NCBI RefSeq assembly: GCF_013149805.1
Contig: NZ_JABEZT010000009.1
Span: 1-64,000 of the forward strand
Origin: Isoptericola chiayiensis
GTDB taxonomy: Bacteria > Actinomycetota > Actinomycetes > Actinomycetales > Cellulomonadaceae
DNA length: 64,000 nt
Direction: 5' to 3'
Below are positions 16,219 to 27,174 of this stretch, piece by piece. The position numbers and the translations under genes are program-made. The notes beneath the pieces are model-generated. The model had not been told where the DNA came from. It was given only the letters and a program-made list of their open reading frames with translations, and did no database searches. Every line of letters starts with the position of its first letter. Within the stretch, counting starts at the first letter, position 1.

Positions 16219-17553
16219 ATGCCCAGCACCACGGATCCGAGGACTCGGCAGGACCTGTCACGAGCGGGTGAGTCGGCGTCCTCGGCGGACAGCGCCCACG
16301 GCGGCGCACGCGACCGTGCCGTTCCCGACCGTGCCGTTCCCGACCGTGCCGTTCCCGACCGTGCCGTTCCCGACCGTGCCGTCCCCGACCGTCCGGCGTC
16401 GAACGGCCGCCCGGCCCGCGCCAGCGCGCCGCGCGGCGAGGGCCACGACGACGTCACCGTGCGTCTGCTCGACGCCGAGGGCGTCCGGCACCCCGACGCC
16501 GCCTACGACCGGTGGGTCGGGGACGTTGACGACGCCGCGCTGCTCCGGCTGTACGAGGACCTGGTCGTGGTCCGGCGGATCGACACCGAGGCCACCGCCC
16601 TGCAGCGTCAGGGCCAGCTCGCGCTGTGGCCGCCGCTGCTGGGCCAGGAGGCCGCGCAGATCGGGTCGGCGCGGGCGCTGCGCGACGACGACTTCGTGTT
16701 CTCCAGCTACCGAGAGCACGCCGTGGCGCACGCGCGCGGCGTGGCGCCGGTGGACCTGCTGCGCGTGTGGCGCGGCGCCGTCGGCTCCGGGTGGAACCCG
16801 CACGAGGCCCGGATGGCGCCGATGCAGGTCATCATCGGGGCGCAGTCGCTGCAGGCCGTCGGGTACGGGGTGGGCATCCTCGCCGACGCCGAGCGCGAGG
16901 GCCGCACGGGTGACACCGAGGTGGCCGTGACCTACTTCGGTGACGGTGCGACCAGCCAGGGCGACGTGTCCGAGGCGTTCACGTTCGCGTCGACCTGGTC
17001 CGCGCCGGTGGTGTTCTTCTGCCAGAACAACCAGTGGGCGATCTCCGAGCCCGTCTCGCTGCAGTCCAAGGTGCCGCTCGTGGAGCGGGCCCGCGGGTTC
17101 GGCATGCCGGGCGTGCGGGTGGACGGCAACGACGTCCTCGCCGTGCTCGCCGTCACCCGGGAGGCCCTGCACCGGGCGCGTACCGGCGGCGGCCCCACGC
17201 TCATCGAGGCCGTGACGTACCGCCGCGGCCCGCACACCACGGCCGACGACCCGACCCGGTACCGCACCTCGGCGGAGATCGAGCACTGGGAGGCGCGCGA
17301 CCCGGTCGCCCGCGTCGCGGCGCACCTCCGCGGCCGGGGCGTGCTGGACGACGACGTCGAGGCCCGCGTCCAGGAGTCCGCGGACGCCGTGGCCGCCGAG
17401 CTGCGCGCCGGGATCTCCCAGGTCGAGGACCCGTCGTGGGAGGCGATCTTCGCGGACGTCTACGCCGAGCCGCACCACGAGCTGGCTGCCGAGCGGGACG
17501 CGTACGCCCGCTACCTGGACGGCTTCGAGGCGACGGGGGAGGACGCGCGATGA
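16219..17553 (+). CDS. bkdA: branched-chain 2-oxoacid dehydrogenase E1 alpha
   Basis: Thiamine-diphosphate decarboxylase alpha subunit of 444 residues. The TPP motif runs from FGDGATSQGD (about residue 240) to FFCQNNQWAIS. The phosphorylation-loop equivalents YRRGPHTTADDPTRYR are present. The start at 16219 is preferred because GAGGTGAG precedes it; an upstream ATG at 16144 has no ribosome site. The N-terminal 75 residues are a disordered extension containing a 15-bp tandem repeat. Together with the next two genes it oxidatively decarboxylates 2-oxoisocaproate, 2-oxoisovalerate and related acids; an E3 gene is absent here. Content parallels the Mycobacterium tuberculosis pdhABC/bkdABC-citE-fadE19-acc locus. 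Confidence 0.88.
   Translation: MPSTTDPRTRQDLSRAGESASSADSAHGGARDRAVPDRAVPDRAVPDRAVPDRAVPDRPASNGRPARASAPRGEGHDDVTVRLLDAEGVRHPDAAYDRWVGDVDDAALLRLYEDLVVVRRIDTEATALQRQGQLALWPPLLGQEAAQIGSARALRDDDFVFSSYREHAVAHARGVAPVDLLRVWRGAVGSGWNPHEARMAPMQVIIGAQSLQAVGYGVGILADAEREGRTGDTEVAVTYFGDGATSQGDVSEAFTFASTWSAPVVFFCQNNQWAISEPVSLQSKVPLVERARGFGMPGVRVDGNDVLAVLAVTREALHRARTGGGPTLIEAVTYRRGPHTTADDPTRYRTSAEIEHWEARDPVARVAAHLRGRGVLDDDVEARVQESADAVAAELRAGISQVEDPSWEAIFADVYAEPHHELAAERDAYARYLDGFEATGEDAR
16312..16386 (+). repeat. five tandem copies of a 15-bp unit inside bkdA
   Basis: Five head-to-tail copies of GACCGTGCCGTTCCC occur, the last with one change, followed by a partial copy. The unit is a multiple of three and encodes Asp-Arg-Ala-Val-Pro repeats in the disordered N-terminal extension of the E1 alpha subunit. 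Copy number may vary between strains through slippage without disrupting the frame. Confidence 0.95.
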
Positions 17554-18581
17554 CGGCCGAGCAGATGACGCTCGCCCGCGGGCTCAACGCGGGGCTGCGC
17601 CAGGCCCTCACCGACGACGAGAAGGTCGTGCTGCTGGGTGAGGACATCGGTGCCCTCGGTGGTGTGTTCCGGGTGACGGACGGGCTGCAGCGTGAGTTCG
17701 GGCCGCGCCGTGTCGTGGACACCCCGCTCGCGGAGTCCGGCATCCTCGGGACCGCCGTCGGGCTGGCCTACCGCGGGTACCGACCGGTGGTGGAGATCCA
17801 GTTCGACGGGTTCGTGTACGTCGCGTTCGACCAGATCGTCAGCCAGGTCGCCAAGATGCGGGCCCGCACCGGCGGGGCGGTCTCGATGCCGCTGACGATA
17901 CGCATCCCGGTGGCAGGAGGGATCGGCGCGGCCGAGCACCACTCCGAGTCCCCGGAGGCGTACTTCGTGCACACCGCCGGGCTGCGCGTGGTGTCGGTGT
18001 CGAACCCGCAGGACGCCGCCACGGTCCTGCGTCAGGCGATCGCCAGCGACGACCCGGTGGTCTTCTTCGAGCCGAAGCGGCTCTACCACGTCAAGGGTCC
18101 CGTGGAGCTCGAGGATCTGGGTGCCGCCCGCCCCATGGGTGCGGCGCACGTCGTCCGCCCGGGTCGTGACGTGACCGTGGCGACCTGGGGGTCGCACGTG
18201 TCCACGGCGATCGACGCCGCGGAGGCCATGGCCGACGACGGCGCCTCCGTCGAGGTGATCGACCTGCGGTCCCTGTCGCCCTGGGACGCGGACACCGTGG
18301 TGGCGTCGGTGCGGCGCACCGGGCGGCTCGTCGTCGTCCAGGAGGGGCCACGCCAGGCCGGCGTCGGCGCGGAGATCTGCGCCACCGTCACCGAGCGGTG
18401 CTTCGAGCACCTGCAGGCGCCGCCCGTTCGCGTCACCGGCCACGACATCCCCTACCCGCCCGCGAAGCTGGAGGGCCACCACGTGCCCGACCTCGACCGT
18501 GTCTGCTTCGGCATCGACCAGGCGCTCGGCCGCGTCCCGCTGGACGTCCCGACCGCCCGGCCCGAGGAGGTCGCCGCATGA
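17550..18581 (+). CDS. bkdB: branched-chain 2-oxoacid dehydrogenase E1 beta
   Basis: Beta subunit of the E1 component, 343 residues, forming the alpha2beta2 heterotetramer with the preceding protein. Recognisable transketolase-like pyrimidine-binding region LLGEDIGALGGVFRVTDGL and GAEHHSESPEAYFVHTAGL, with the C-terminal transketolase domain containing VATWGSHVSTAIDAA and IDLRSLSPWD. ATG overlaps the alpha-subunit stop by 4 bases. Its own stop overlaps an ATG that opens the intergenic repeat before the E2 gene. Confidence 0.92.
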   Translation: MTAEQMTLARGLNAGLRQALTDDEKVVLLGEDIGALGGVFRVTDGLQREFGPRRVVDTPLAESGILGTAVGLAYRGYRPVVEIQFDGFVYVAFDQIVSQVAKMRARTGGAVSMPLTIRIPVAGGIGAAEHHSESPEAYFVHTAGLRVVSVSNPQDAATVLRQAIASDDPVVFFEPKRLYHVKGPVELEDLGAARPMGAAHVVRPGRDVTVATWGSHVSTAIDAAEAMADDGASVEVIDLRSLSPWDADTVVASVRRTGRLVVVQEGPRQAGVGAEICATVTERCFEHLQAPPVRVTGHDIPYPPAKLEGHHVPDLDRVCFGIDQALGRVPLDVPTARPEEVAA

Positions 18582-18670
18582 GCGCGAGGAGCCCCCGCGC
18601 AGGGAGCGTGAGGGACGAGGGCTGCCGGAGCGAGGCACCGCAGGGATCGTGCGAGAGGAGCACCGCATGA
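18578..18670 (+). repeat. intergenic repeat copy 1 with coupled 30-codon frame
   Basis: This segment is about 80 percent identical over 89 bases to 24984-25072. Both copies begin with an ATGA that overlaps the stop of the upstream gene and end with an ATGA overlapping the start of the downstream gene, and both end in a ribosome site (GAGAGGAGC here). The enclosed 30-codon frame starts MSARSPRAGSVRDEG and ends QGSCERSTA. Differences between copies are spread over all codon positions, which argues for a DNA or RNA element more than a conserved peptide. Confidence 0.7.
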
Positions 18671-20099
18671 GCGCGCAGCAGTTCCTGCTCCCCGACCTCG
18701 GGGAGGGGCTGACCGAGTCCGAGATCGTCGAGTGGCGCGTCGCACCCGGCGACGTGGTGACGCTCAACCAGGTCATCGCCGAGGTGGAGACGGCCAAGGC
18801 GCTCGTCGAGGTCCCCTCGCCGTACGCCGGCACCGTGACGACTCTGCACGCCGAGGAGGGGCAGATCGTCGAGGTCGGCGAACCGCTCGTCACGTTCGAC
18901 GTCGCCGGTGCCGAGCCCGCGGACGCGCCCGCCGGCTCGGACGGCTCCGCGAGCGCCGGTTCCGGCGACGCCGTGAGTACCGGGTCCGCCGAGTCGCCTG
19001 CAGCCCGCAGCGAACAGTCGGAGGACGACGGCGCGGGCCCCAACCTGGTGGGCTACGGCGCCCGATCGGCCCGCAAGGGTCGCCCGACGCGCCGCCCGCG
19101 CAAGCCGGTGGAACTGCCGGTGGTGCCGTCGTCGGACGGCGTGGCGCCGCGCGCGACGGCCGAGCGGCACGCCACCCCGGGGGTGCGGGCGATGGCGAAG
19201 CGGCTGGGCGTGGACCTGACGTCGGTGCGCGGCACGGGTCCGGAGGCCCGGATCACCCGCGAGGACGTCGACGCGGCCGCTCGGGGAGCCCGCCCGGTCG
19301 GTCGCCCCGACCCCGTCGAGACCAGCGAGCCCGTGCGCGGCGTGCGCAGGCACACGGCGGCCGCGATGACGGCCAGTGCCGCGATCCCGCAGGCGACGGT
19401 GCACCTGACCTGCGACGTCACGGAGACGCTCGCCCTGGTGGCGCGGTTGCGCACCCACCCGCGCACGCGCGAGGTCAAGGTCGGGCTGCTCGCCGTCATC
19501 GGCCGGGCGGTGTGCAGCCTCGTCGAGGACCACCCGGCGCTCGTCACGCGCTGGGAGGAGGCCGGTGAGGGCTCCGACCGCGGGGCGCGCCTGGTGCACT
19601 CCGCTCACGTGCACCTGGGTATCGCCGTCGCGACCGCACGCGGACTCGTGGTGCCGCACGTGCCCCGCGCCGACGAGCTGTCCCTCGTCGGGCTCGCCCG
19701 TGCGCTGGCCGACCTGACCGAGACCGCCCGCTCGGGACGCACCCGCCCCGAGCGGCTCACCGGTGGCACGCTCACCCTGACGAACGTGGGCGTGTTCGGC
19801 GTCGACGCCGGCACGCCCCTGCTCAACCCGGGCGAGTCCGCGATCCTCGGCATCGGGCAGGTGGCCCGGCGGCCCTGGGAGCACGACGGCGAGATCGCGC
19901 TGCGCGACGTCGTCACCCTGTCGCTGACCTTCGACCACCGCGTGGTGGACGGCGAGCAGGGCGCGCGGTTCCTCGCCGACCTCGGCGCGCAGCTCACCGA
20001 CCCGGCGCTCGCGGTGCTGCTCGGGGGCCACGACGAGGCTGCCGAGGCCGCGGCGTCGGGGAGCACCGGGCTGACCGCCGTCGACGGGGCCGGTGCCGC

Positions 20100-20103
<4 letters not shown>
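18667..20103 (+). CDS. bkdC: branched-chain 2-oxoacid dehydrogenase E2 (dihydrolipoamide acyltransferase)
   Basis: Core acyltransferase of 478 residues. An N-terminal lipoyl domain carries the attachment lysine in [11 protein letters not shown] (Lys44). A linker rich in Ser, Ala and Asp leads to the peripheral subunit-binding domain ([15 protein letters not shown], about residues 175-210), and the catalytic domain ends with the active-site motif [18 protein letters not shown]. It transfers the acyl group from E1 to CoA. The ATG follows GAGAGGAGCACCGC supplied by the intergenic repeat. The next gene overlaps its stop by 4 bases. Confidence 0.92.
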
Positions 20104-21719
<1,616 letters not shown>

Positions 21720-21736
21720 GAGGGGTGCATCACGAC

Positions 21737-23797
21737 ATGTTCACTGCCGTTCTGGTCGCCAATCGCGGCGAGATCGCCTGCCGCGTCATCGCCACGCTGC
21801 GCCGCCTCGGCATCCGGTCCGTGGCCGTGCACACCGACCCCGACGCCGGGGCGCGCCACGTGCGCGAGGCCGACGTCGCCGTGCCGCTCGGCCCTGCCCG
21901 GGCCTACCTGGACGTGGACGCGGTCGTGGCCGCCGCCGTCGCGACGGGGGCCGAGGCGATCCACCCCGGCTACGGGTTCCTGTCCGAGAACCCGCGGCTC
22001 GCCCGGGCGTGCGCCGAGGAGGGGATCACCTTCGTCGGCCCGAGCGCCGCGGCCATCGAGACGATGGGGGACAAGGTCGCGGCCAAGCGGCTCGTCGTCC
22101 AGCACGAGGTGCCGGTGCTGCCCGGCACCCTCGAGGCGCTCGAGGACGACGCGCTGGTCGCCGCGGCGGCCGACGTCGGCTTCCCGCTGCTGGTCAAGCC
22201 CGTCGCGGGCGGTGGCGGCAAGGGCATGGAGGTGGTGCGGTCCGCCGCAGAGCTCCCGGCCGCGCTGGCCTCGGCGCGCCGGGTCGCGGCGTCGGCGTTC
22301 GGCGACGACGGCCTGCTGCTCGAACGGCTCGTGGACACCCCGCGGCACGTCGAGGTGCAGGTGCTCGCGGACATGGCCGGCACGGTGGTACATCTCGGCG
22401 AGCGGGAATGTACGTTGCAGCGTCGCCACCAGAAGATCATCGAGGAGGCTCCTTCGCCCGCGGTCGACGACGCCGCTCGCGACCGCATGGGACGCGCGGC
22501 CTGCGAGGTGGCGCGCGCCGTCGGGTACGTCGGCGTCGGCACCGTCGAGTTCCTCGTGCCGGCGGGCGCGCCCGAGGAGTTCTCGTTCATCGAGATGAAC
22601 ACGCGCCTCCAGGTGGAGCACCCCGTGACCGAGATGGTCACCGGCCACGACCTGGTCGAGGCCCAGCTGCGCGTCGCCGCGGGGGAGAAGCTGTGGTTCG
22701 GCCAGGACGACGTGCGCCTGACCGGCCACGCGATCGAGGCGCGCGTCTACGCCGAGTCGCCCGAGCGCGGGTTCCTGCCCTCGGTGGGCCGGCTGCTCGT
22801 GGTCGACGACGCCGGGACGCCCGCGGGGCCGGACGCCGCACCGCTGCGCCTCGACTCCGGCGTCGCGAGCGGTGACACGGTCTCCGGCGACTACGACCCG
22901 ATGCTCGCCAAGGCCGTCGCGCACGGGGCCGACCGCGCGGAGGCGCTGGCCCGCCTGGACGGGCTGCTCGGGCGGCTGGCCGTGCTCGGCGTCGAGACCA
23001 ACACCGGGTTCCTGCGCGACCTGCTGGCCGATCCCGACGTGCGTGCGGGTCGTCTCGACACCGGGCTGGTCGACCGGTTGGCCGACAGCTCCGAGTCCGG
23101 CAGCGCGGAGGCGGGTCTGACGACGGCGGCGCTGCACGCCGGCCTGCCCGAGGAACCCGAGCGGTCCGACGGCGGCACCCCGGACCCGTGGGCCGCCGAC
23201 GGCTGGCGGCTCAACGCCCCGCCCGCACCGCGGACCGTCAGCCTGCGCGGCCCCGGCGGCACCGTGCACGACGTCACCGTCACGGGCCGTCGCGCCGCCG
23301 CCACGCTCGTGCGGGACGGTGGGCCCGACGGCGGCACCCCGGTGGACGCGTCGCTGCGGCCGGCGGGCGGTCCGGTGCACCGGCACCTGCTCACCTCGGA
23401 CGGGCGGACCCTCCCGGTCACCGTCGCGGAGGATCCGGCCGCGCCCCGCACCGTGTGGGTCGCGGTCGAGGGCCGCACCACCGCCTGGACGGTGCTCGAC
23501 CGGGCCGAGCGGGCGGCGACGCTCCGGGCCGAACGCGCTGCCGCCGCCGATCCGGCCGCCGCCACCTCCGCCGTCGGACCGCTGGAGCTGCGTGCCCAGA
23601 TGCCCGGCACCGTCACCGCCACCCATCCGGCGGGCCCCGTCGAGGCCGGCGCCGCCGCCGTGGTCGTCGAGGCCATGAAGATGGAGCACCCCCTGTCCGC
23701 ACCGGCCGCAGGGACCCTGCGCGTCCTGGTGCACCCGGGCGACCAGGTCCGCCTCGACCAGGTGGTCGCCGTCGTCGAACGCGAAGGAGCGTCATGA
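21737..23797 (+). CDS. accA1: acyl-CoA carboxylase biotin carboxylase/BCCP alpha subunit
   Basis: Alpha subunit of 686 residues. Biotin carboxylase occupies about residues 1-450: N-terminal VLVANRGEIACRVI, ATP-grasp glycine loop PVAGGGGKGMEVV, and HVEVQVLAD, ECTLQRRHQKIIEEAPSP, EMNTRLQVEHPVTE. The C-terminal biotinyl domain has EAMKMEHP, with the biotinylated Lys at about 648. The region between is a Gly/Pro/Ala-rich connector. ATG start 17 bases after the carboxyltransferase gene. It carboxylates biotin at the expense of ATP for the methylcrotonyl-CoA reaction. Confidence 0.92.
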   Translation: MFTAVLVANRGEIACRVIATLRRLGIRSVAVHTDPDAGARHVREADVAVPLGPARAYLDVDAVVAAAVATGAEAIHPGYGFLSENPRLARACAEEGITFVGPSAAAIETMGDKVAAKRLVVQHEVPVLPGTLEALEDDALVAAAADVGFPLLVKPVAGGGGKGMEVVRSAAELPAALASARRVAASAFGDDGLLLERLVDTPRHVEVQVLADMAGTVVHLGERECTLQRRHQKIIEEAPSPAVDDAARDRMGRAACEVARAVGYVGVGTVEFLVPAGAPEEFSFIEMNTRLQVEHPVTEMVTGHDLVEAQLRVAAGEKLWFGQDDVRLTGHAIEARVYAESPERGFLPSVGRLLVVDDAGTPAGPDAAPLRLDSGVASGDTVSGDYDPMLAKAVAHGADRAEALARLDGLLGRLAVLGVETNTGFLRDLLADPDVRAGRLDTGLVDRLADSSESGSAEAGLTTAALHAGLPEEPERSDGGTPDPWAADGWRLNAPPAPRTVSLRGPGGTVHDVTVTGRRAAATLVRDGGPDGGTPVDASLRPAGGPVHRHLLTSDGRTLPVTVAEDPAAPRTVWVAVEGRTTAWTVLDRAERAATLRAERAAAADPAAATSAVGPLELRAQMPGTVTATHPAGPVEAGAAAVVVEAMKMEHPLSAPAAGTLRVLVHPGDQVRLDQVVAVVEREGAS

Positions 23798-24987
23798 TCG
23801 CCGATACCTCGTCCACCGCGCTGACCGACCGGCAGCGCAAGCTCAGCCAGACGGTCCGCGAGTTCGCCGACGACGTCGTCGCGCCGGCCGCGTACCGGTA
23901 CGACACGGAGCGGCGCCTGCCCGTGGAGATCATCGCCCAGATGGGCGAGCTCGGGCTCTTCGGACTCCCGTTCCCCGTCGACGTGGGCGGCCAGGGGGAG
24001 GACTACGTCTCGCTGTGCCTCGCCGTCGAGGCGCTCGCCCGCGTCGACCAGTCCATCGCCGTCACCCTCGAGGCCGGCGTCGGGCTCGGCATCATGCCCA
24101 TCTACCGGCACGGCACCGCCGCCCAGCGCGAGCGGTGGCTGCCCGACCTCGTCTCCGGCCGCGCACTGGGCGCGTTCGGGCTCACCGAGGCCGGGGCCGG
24201 GTCCGACGCCGGAGCCACCCGCACGACGGCGCGGCTGGAACACGGTACCGGCGGCAGCGCTGACGACGGTGAGTGGGTGATCGACGGGTCCAAGCAGTTC
24301 ATCACCAACTCCGGGACCCCGATCACCAGCGTCATCACCATCACGGCCGTCACTGACCGCCGGGAGGACGGGACGCCCGAGCTCTCCACGATCCTCGTGC
24401 CGTCGGGGACGCCCGGGCTGACGGTGGGGGAGAGCTACGACAAGGTCGGCTGGCACACCTCCGACACCCACCCCCTCACCCTCGAGGGTGTCCGGGTGCC
24501 GAAGGACAACCTGCTCGGCGAGCGCGGGCGCGGGTACGCGAACTTCCTGCGGGCGCTCGACGAGGGCCGCATCGCCTTCGCGGCGCTCGCCACCGGTGCC
24601 GCCCAGGGCTGTCTCGAGGAGGCCGTGCGGTATGCGCGGGAGCGCGAGGTGTTCGGCCACGCCATCGGGGCCAACCAGCACGTCGCGTTCACCCTCGCCC
24701 GGATGCAGGCCCGGGTGCACGCCGCACGGCTGTGCTGGCTCGACGCCGCCCAGAAGCTCGTCCACGGCAAGCCGTTCAAGGCCGAGGCGTCGGTGGCCAA
24801 GCTGACCTCGGGCGAGGCCGCGATGGCCAACGCCCGCGACGCCTCGCAGATCTTCGGCGGGTACGGGTTCCTCAACGAGAACCCCGTGGCCCGCCACTAC
24901 CGGGACGCCAAGGTGCTCGAGGTCGGCGAGGGCACCACCGAGGTCCAGCTCATGATCATCGCCCGCGACCTCGGGTTCGCCGCATGA
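23794..24987 (+). CDS. fadE19: acyl-CoA dehydrogenase, isovaleryl-CoA-type
   Basis: FAD-dependent acyl-CoA dehydrogenase of 397 residues. Motifs include FGLTEAGAGSDAGATRTTA, QFITNSGTPIT, and the C-terminal ARDASQIFGGYGFLNENPVARHYRD region with EVGEGTTEVQLMIIAR, where the Glu of EGT is the usual catalytic base position. Its place directly after methylcrotonyl-CoA carboxylase genes points to isovaleryl-CoA or a short branched acyl-CoA as substrate. ATG overlaps the alpha-subunit stop by 4 bases. Confidence 0.9.
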   Translation: MIADTSSTALTDRQRKLSQTVREFADDVVAPAAYRYDTERRLPVEIIAQMGELGLFGLPFPVDVGGQGEDYVSLCLAVEALARVDQSIAVTLEAGVGLGIMPIYRHGTAAQRERWLPDLVSGRALGAFGLTEAGAGSDAGATRTTARLEHGTGGSADDGEWVIDGSKQFITNSGTPITSVITITAVTDRREDGTPELSTILVPSGTPGLTVGESYDKVGWHTSDTHPLTLEGVRVPKDNLLGERGRGYANFLRALDEGRIAFAALATGAAQGCLEEAVRYAREREVFGHAIGANQHVAFTLARMQARVHAARLCWLDAAQKLVHGKPFKAEASVAKLTSGEAAMANARDASQIFGGYGFLNENPVARHYRDAKVLEVGEGTTEVQLMIIARDLGFAA

Positions 24988-25076
24988 GCGCGAGGAGCCC
25001 CCGCGGAGGGACGCCGAGGGACGAGGTGTGCCGGAGCGAGGCACCGCAGCGGTCATGCAGAGGAGGAGCCGCATGA
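24984..25076 (+). repeat. intergenic repeat copy 2 with coupled 30-codon frame
   Basis: Second copy of the repeat described at 18578. It occupies the same 89-base spacing between an upstream stop and downstream start, both as ATGA overlaps, and ends in AGAGGAGGAG, a strong ribosome site for the MaoC-like gene. Its frame begins MSARSPRGGTPRDEV and ends QRSCRGGAA, 20 of 30 residues matching copy 1. Confidence 0.7.
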
Positions 25077-25600
25077 GGGACGAGATCCAGCACGGCTTCT
25101 ACTTCGACGACCTCGTCGAGGACGTGCGCTACGTGCACCGGCCCGGCCGCACCCTGACCGAGGCGGACAACACCCTGTTCAGCGCGGCCACGATGAACCC
25201 GCAGGCGCTGCACCTCGACGCCGCGTGGGCGGCCGGCCAACCCTTCGGCAAGCCGCTGATGAACTCGATGCTCACCCTCGCCACGCTCGTCGGACTGTCC
25301 GTGGGCCACCTGACGCGCGACACCATCGTGGCCAACCTCGGGTTCGAGTCGATCCGGTTCCCGGCACCGATGTTCGCCGGGGACACGCTCTACGGGGCGA
25401 CGACGGTCGTGACCCGCCGGCCGTCGTCGTCCCGGCCCGGCACGGGCATCGTGACGCTCGAGCACGTCGGCACCAACCAGGACGACGCGGTGGTGGCCGT
25501 CGCGCGCCGCACCGTCATGGTGTGGACCCGCGACGGCCACGAACGCTACGTGGCGGAGCAGGCGGGCGGCCCGACGGCGGACGCGGCGGAGGAACCGTGA
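25073..25600 (+). CDS. MaoC-family (R)-specific enoyl-CoA hydratase-like protein
   Basis: Hot-dog fold protein of 175 residues, homologous by position and motifs to Rv2499c-type MaoC proteins. The segment YFDDLVEDVRYVHRPGRTLTEADNTLFSA followed by MNPQALHLD holds the Asp/His hydratase motif region. The MaoC helix is split by more residues than in classical enzymes, so activity as a hydratase or a thioester sensor is open. ATG follows AGGAGGAG from the intergenic repeat. Co-transcription with fadE19 and citE suggests a step in branched acyl-CoA metabolism. Confidence 0.82.
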   Translation: MRDEIQHGFYFDDLVEDVRYVHRPGRTLTEADNTLFSAATMNPQALHLDAAWAAGQPFGKPLMNSMLTLATLVGLSVGHLTRDTIVANLGFESIRFPAPMFAGDTLYGATTVVTRRPSSSRPGTGIVTLEHVGTNQDDAVVAVARRTVMVWTRDGHERYVAEQAGGPTADAAEEP

Positions 25601-26508
25601 CCCCGGCCCCGTTCACCCTCGGCCCGGCGCTGCTGTTCTGCCCGGCCGACCGTCCCGACCGGTACGCCAAGGCCGCCGAGCGCGCCGACGCCGTCCTGAT
25701 CGACCTGGAGGACGGCGTCGACCCGGCGGCCCGCCCCGCCGCGCGCGACGCCCTGCGCCGTCACCCGCTGGACCCGGCCAGGACCCTGGTGCGCATCAAC
25801 CCCGTGGGCACCGACGACCACCGGCGCGACCTCGACGCCCTCGCCGACACGGACTACACCACCGTGATGCTGCCCAAGGCGGACGGCCGGTTCGTTGGCC
25901 CGCTGCTGGGTCCGGGCGGCAGCCCGTACGCCGTCGTGGCGCTGTGCGAGTCGGCCGCCGGGGTGCTGGCCGCGCCGGCGCTCGCCGCCCGGGCCGACGT
26001 CGTCGCGCTCGCGTGGGGCGCCGAGGACCTCGTGGCGTCCCTGGGCGGGACGTCCAGCCGGCACGACGACGGCACCTACCGGGACGTGGCCCGGCACGCC
26101 CGGTCCGCCGTGCTGCTCGCCGCCGGAGCCGCCGGGAAGGCCGCTGTCGACGCCGTGCACCTGGCCCTCGACGACCTGGACGGTGTCCGCGCCGAGGCGC
26201 TCGACGCCGTCGCCGTCGGGTTCACGGCGACGATGTGCGTGCACCCGACGCACGCCGCCGTCGTGCGCGAGGCGTACGCGCCGTCGTCGGCCGACGTCGA
26301 GCGCGCGCGGGCGGTGCTGGCGGCTTCCGGGGCGGACCTCGACGGTGCTCCCGGGGCGAACCCTGGTGGCGCTGCGCAGGCGGGCCCGGGCCCTGGTGGC
26401 GGGGCGCGCCGCGTGGCCGGCGCGATGGTGGACGCGCCGGTCCTGGCGCACGCCCGTGCGGTCCTGGCCCGGGCCGCGGCGGCACGTCCCACCGGCACCG
26501 AGAGCTAG
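25597..26508 (+). CDS. citE: CitE-like CoA-ester lyase
   Basis: HpcH/HpaI aldolase-citrate lyase fold of 303 residues. Conserved elements are LLFCPADRPDRYAKA, LIDLEDGVDP (metal-binding Glu/Asp), LVRINPVGT and WGAEDLVASLGG. Stand-alone CitE proteins act as CoA-ester lyases or thioesterases, for example on citramalyl-CoA or malyl-CoA. A Gly/Pro-rich insert at about residues 253-273 is unusual. GTG start overlaps the MaoC-like stop. As last gene of the operon it may complete a C5/C6 dicarboxyl-CoA route in place of the HMG-CoA lyase missing here. Confidence 0.85.
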   Translation: MTPAPFTLGPALLFCPADRPDRYAKAAERADAVLIDLEDGVDPAARPAARDALRRHPLDPARTLVRINPVGTDDHRRDLDALADTDYTTVMLPKADGRFVGPLLGPGGSPYAVVALCESAAGVLAAPALAARADVVALAWGAEDLVASLGGTSSRHDDGTYRDVARHARSAVLLAAGAAGKAAVDAVHLALDDLDGVRAEALDAVAVGFTATMCVHPTHAAVVREAYAPSSADVERARAVLAASGADLDGAPGANPGGAAQAGPGPGGGARRVAGAMVDAPVLAHARAVLARAAAARPTGTES

Positions 26509-26559
26509 GGTGCTGTGCGGCGGGGGCCGGCCCGTCGACGTCGGACGGGAGGTGGCACG

Positions 26560-27174
26560 GTGGAGCTGTCGCTGGTGCTCGGACCCATGAAGTCCGGCAA
26601 GTCGCTCGACCTCATCGCGCAGATGGCGCCCCTGGCGTACTCGCGGCTGAGCTGCGCGGTCGTGCAGTCCGCCCGGCACGTCCGTGACGACCACATCACC
26701 TCGCGCACCGGGGCCTCGGTGCCGACCATCAAGCTCGAGACGCTCGAACCGCTGCTGCACACCACCGAGGACGTCGTCGCCGTCGATGAGGTCCACATGT
26801 TCACCCCGGCGGACGTGCGCGTCGTCGAGGAGCTGGTGCTGCGCGGCACCCGCGTGCTCGCCTGCGGCATCGACCTCGATCATCGCGGCGAGCTGTTCGC
26901 CACGATCCGGGCGCTGCTCGAGCTCGGCCCCACCGACGTGCGCTACCGGCGGGCCGTGTGCGACCGCTGCCAGGACCTGCACGCCGCGTTCACCCAGGTG
27001 CTGCGCGACGGCATCCCGTTCCTGGAGCCGCTGGGCGCCTCGGAGCCGCTGCCCGACGACGGCACCTTCACCTACGAGGCGCTGTGCCGGCGGTGCTTCG
27101 TGCTGCCCGAGACCGCGATCGTGACCGGGTCGCCCGGTGTCCCGCGGGCCGGCGTGACAGGATCGGGCACGTGA
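26560..27174 (+). CDS. tdk: thymidine kinase (type II)
   Basis: Salvage enzyme phosphorylating thymidine or deoxyuridine, 204 residues. The P-loop GPMKSGKS lies at residues 8-15, the Walker B/lasso region is VDEVHMF, and zinc ligands occur as CDRC and CRRC pairs, as in type II enzymes. GTG start with GGGAGGTG upstream. The ThuA-like gene starts inside its stop codon by a 4-base overlap. A 50-base gap separates it from citE, so it is probably transcribed separately. Confidence 0.92.
   Translation: MELSLVLGPMKSGKSLDLIAQMAPLAYSRLSCAVVQSARHVRDDHITSRTGASVPTIKLETLEPLLHTTEDVVAVDEVHMFTPADVRVVEELVLRGTRVLACGIDLDHRGELFATIRALLELGPTDVRYRRAVCDRCQDLHAAFTQVLRDGIPFLEPLGASEPLPDDGTFTYEALCRRCFVLPETAIVTGSPGVPRAGVTGSGT

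Noticed and set aside
18578-18670. Confident protein-coding call for the 30-codon frames in the intergenic repeats
   Set aside because: Differences between the two copies are not concentrated at third codon positions and no homologue is known to me, so they are listed as repeats.
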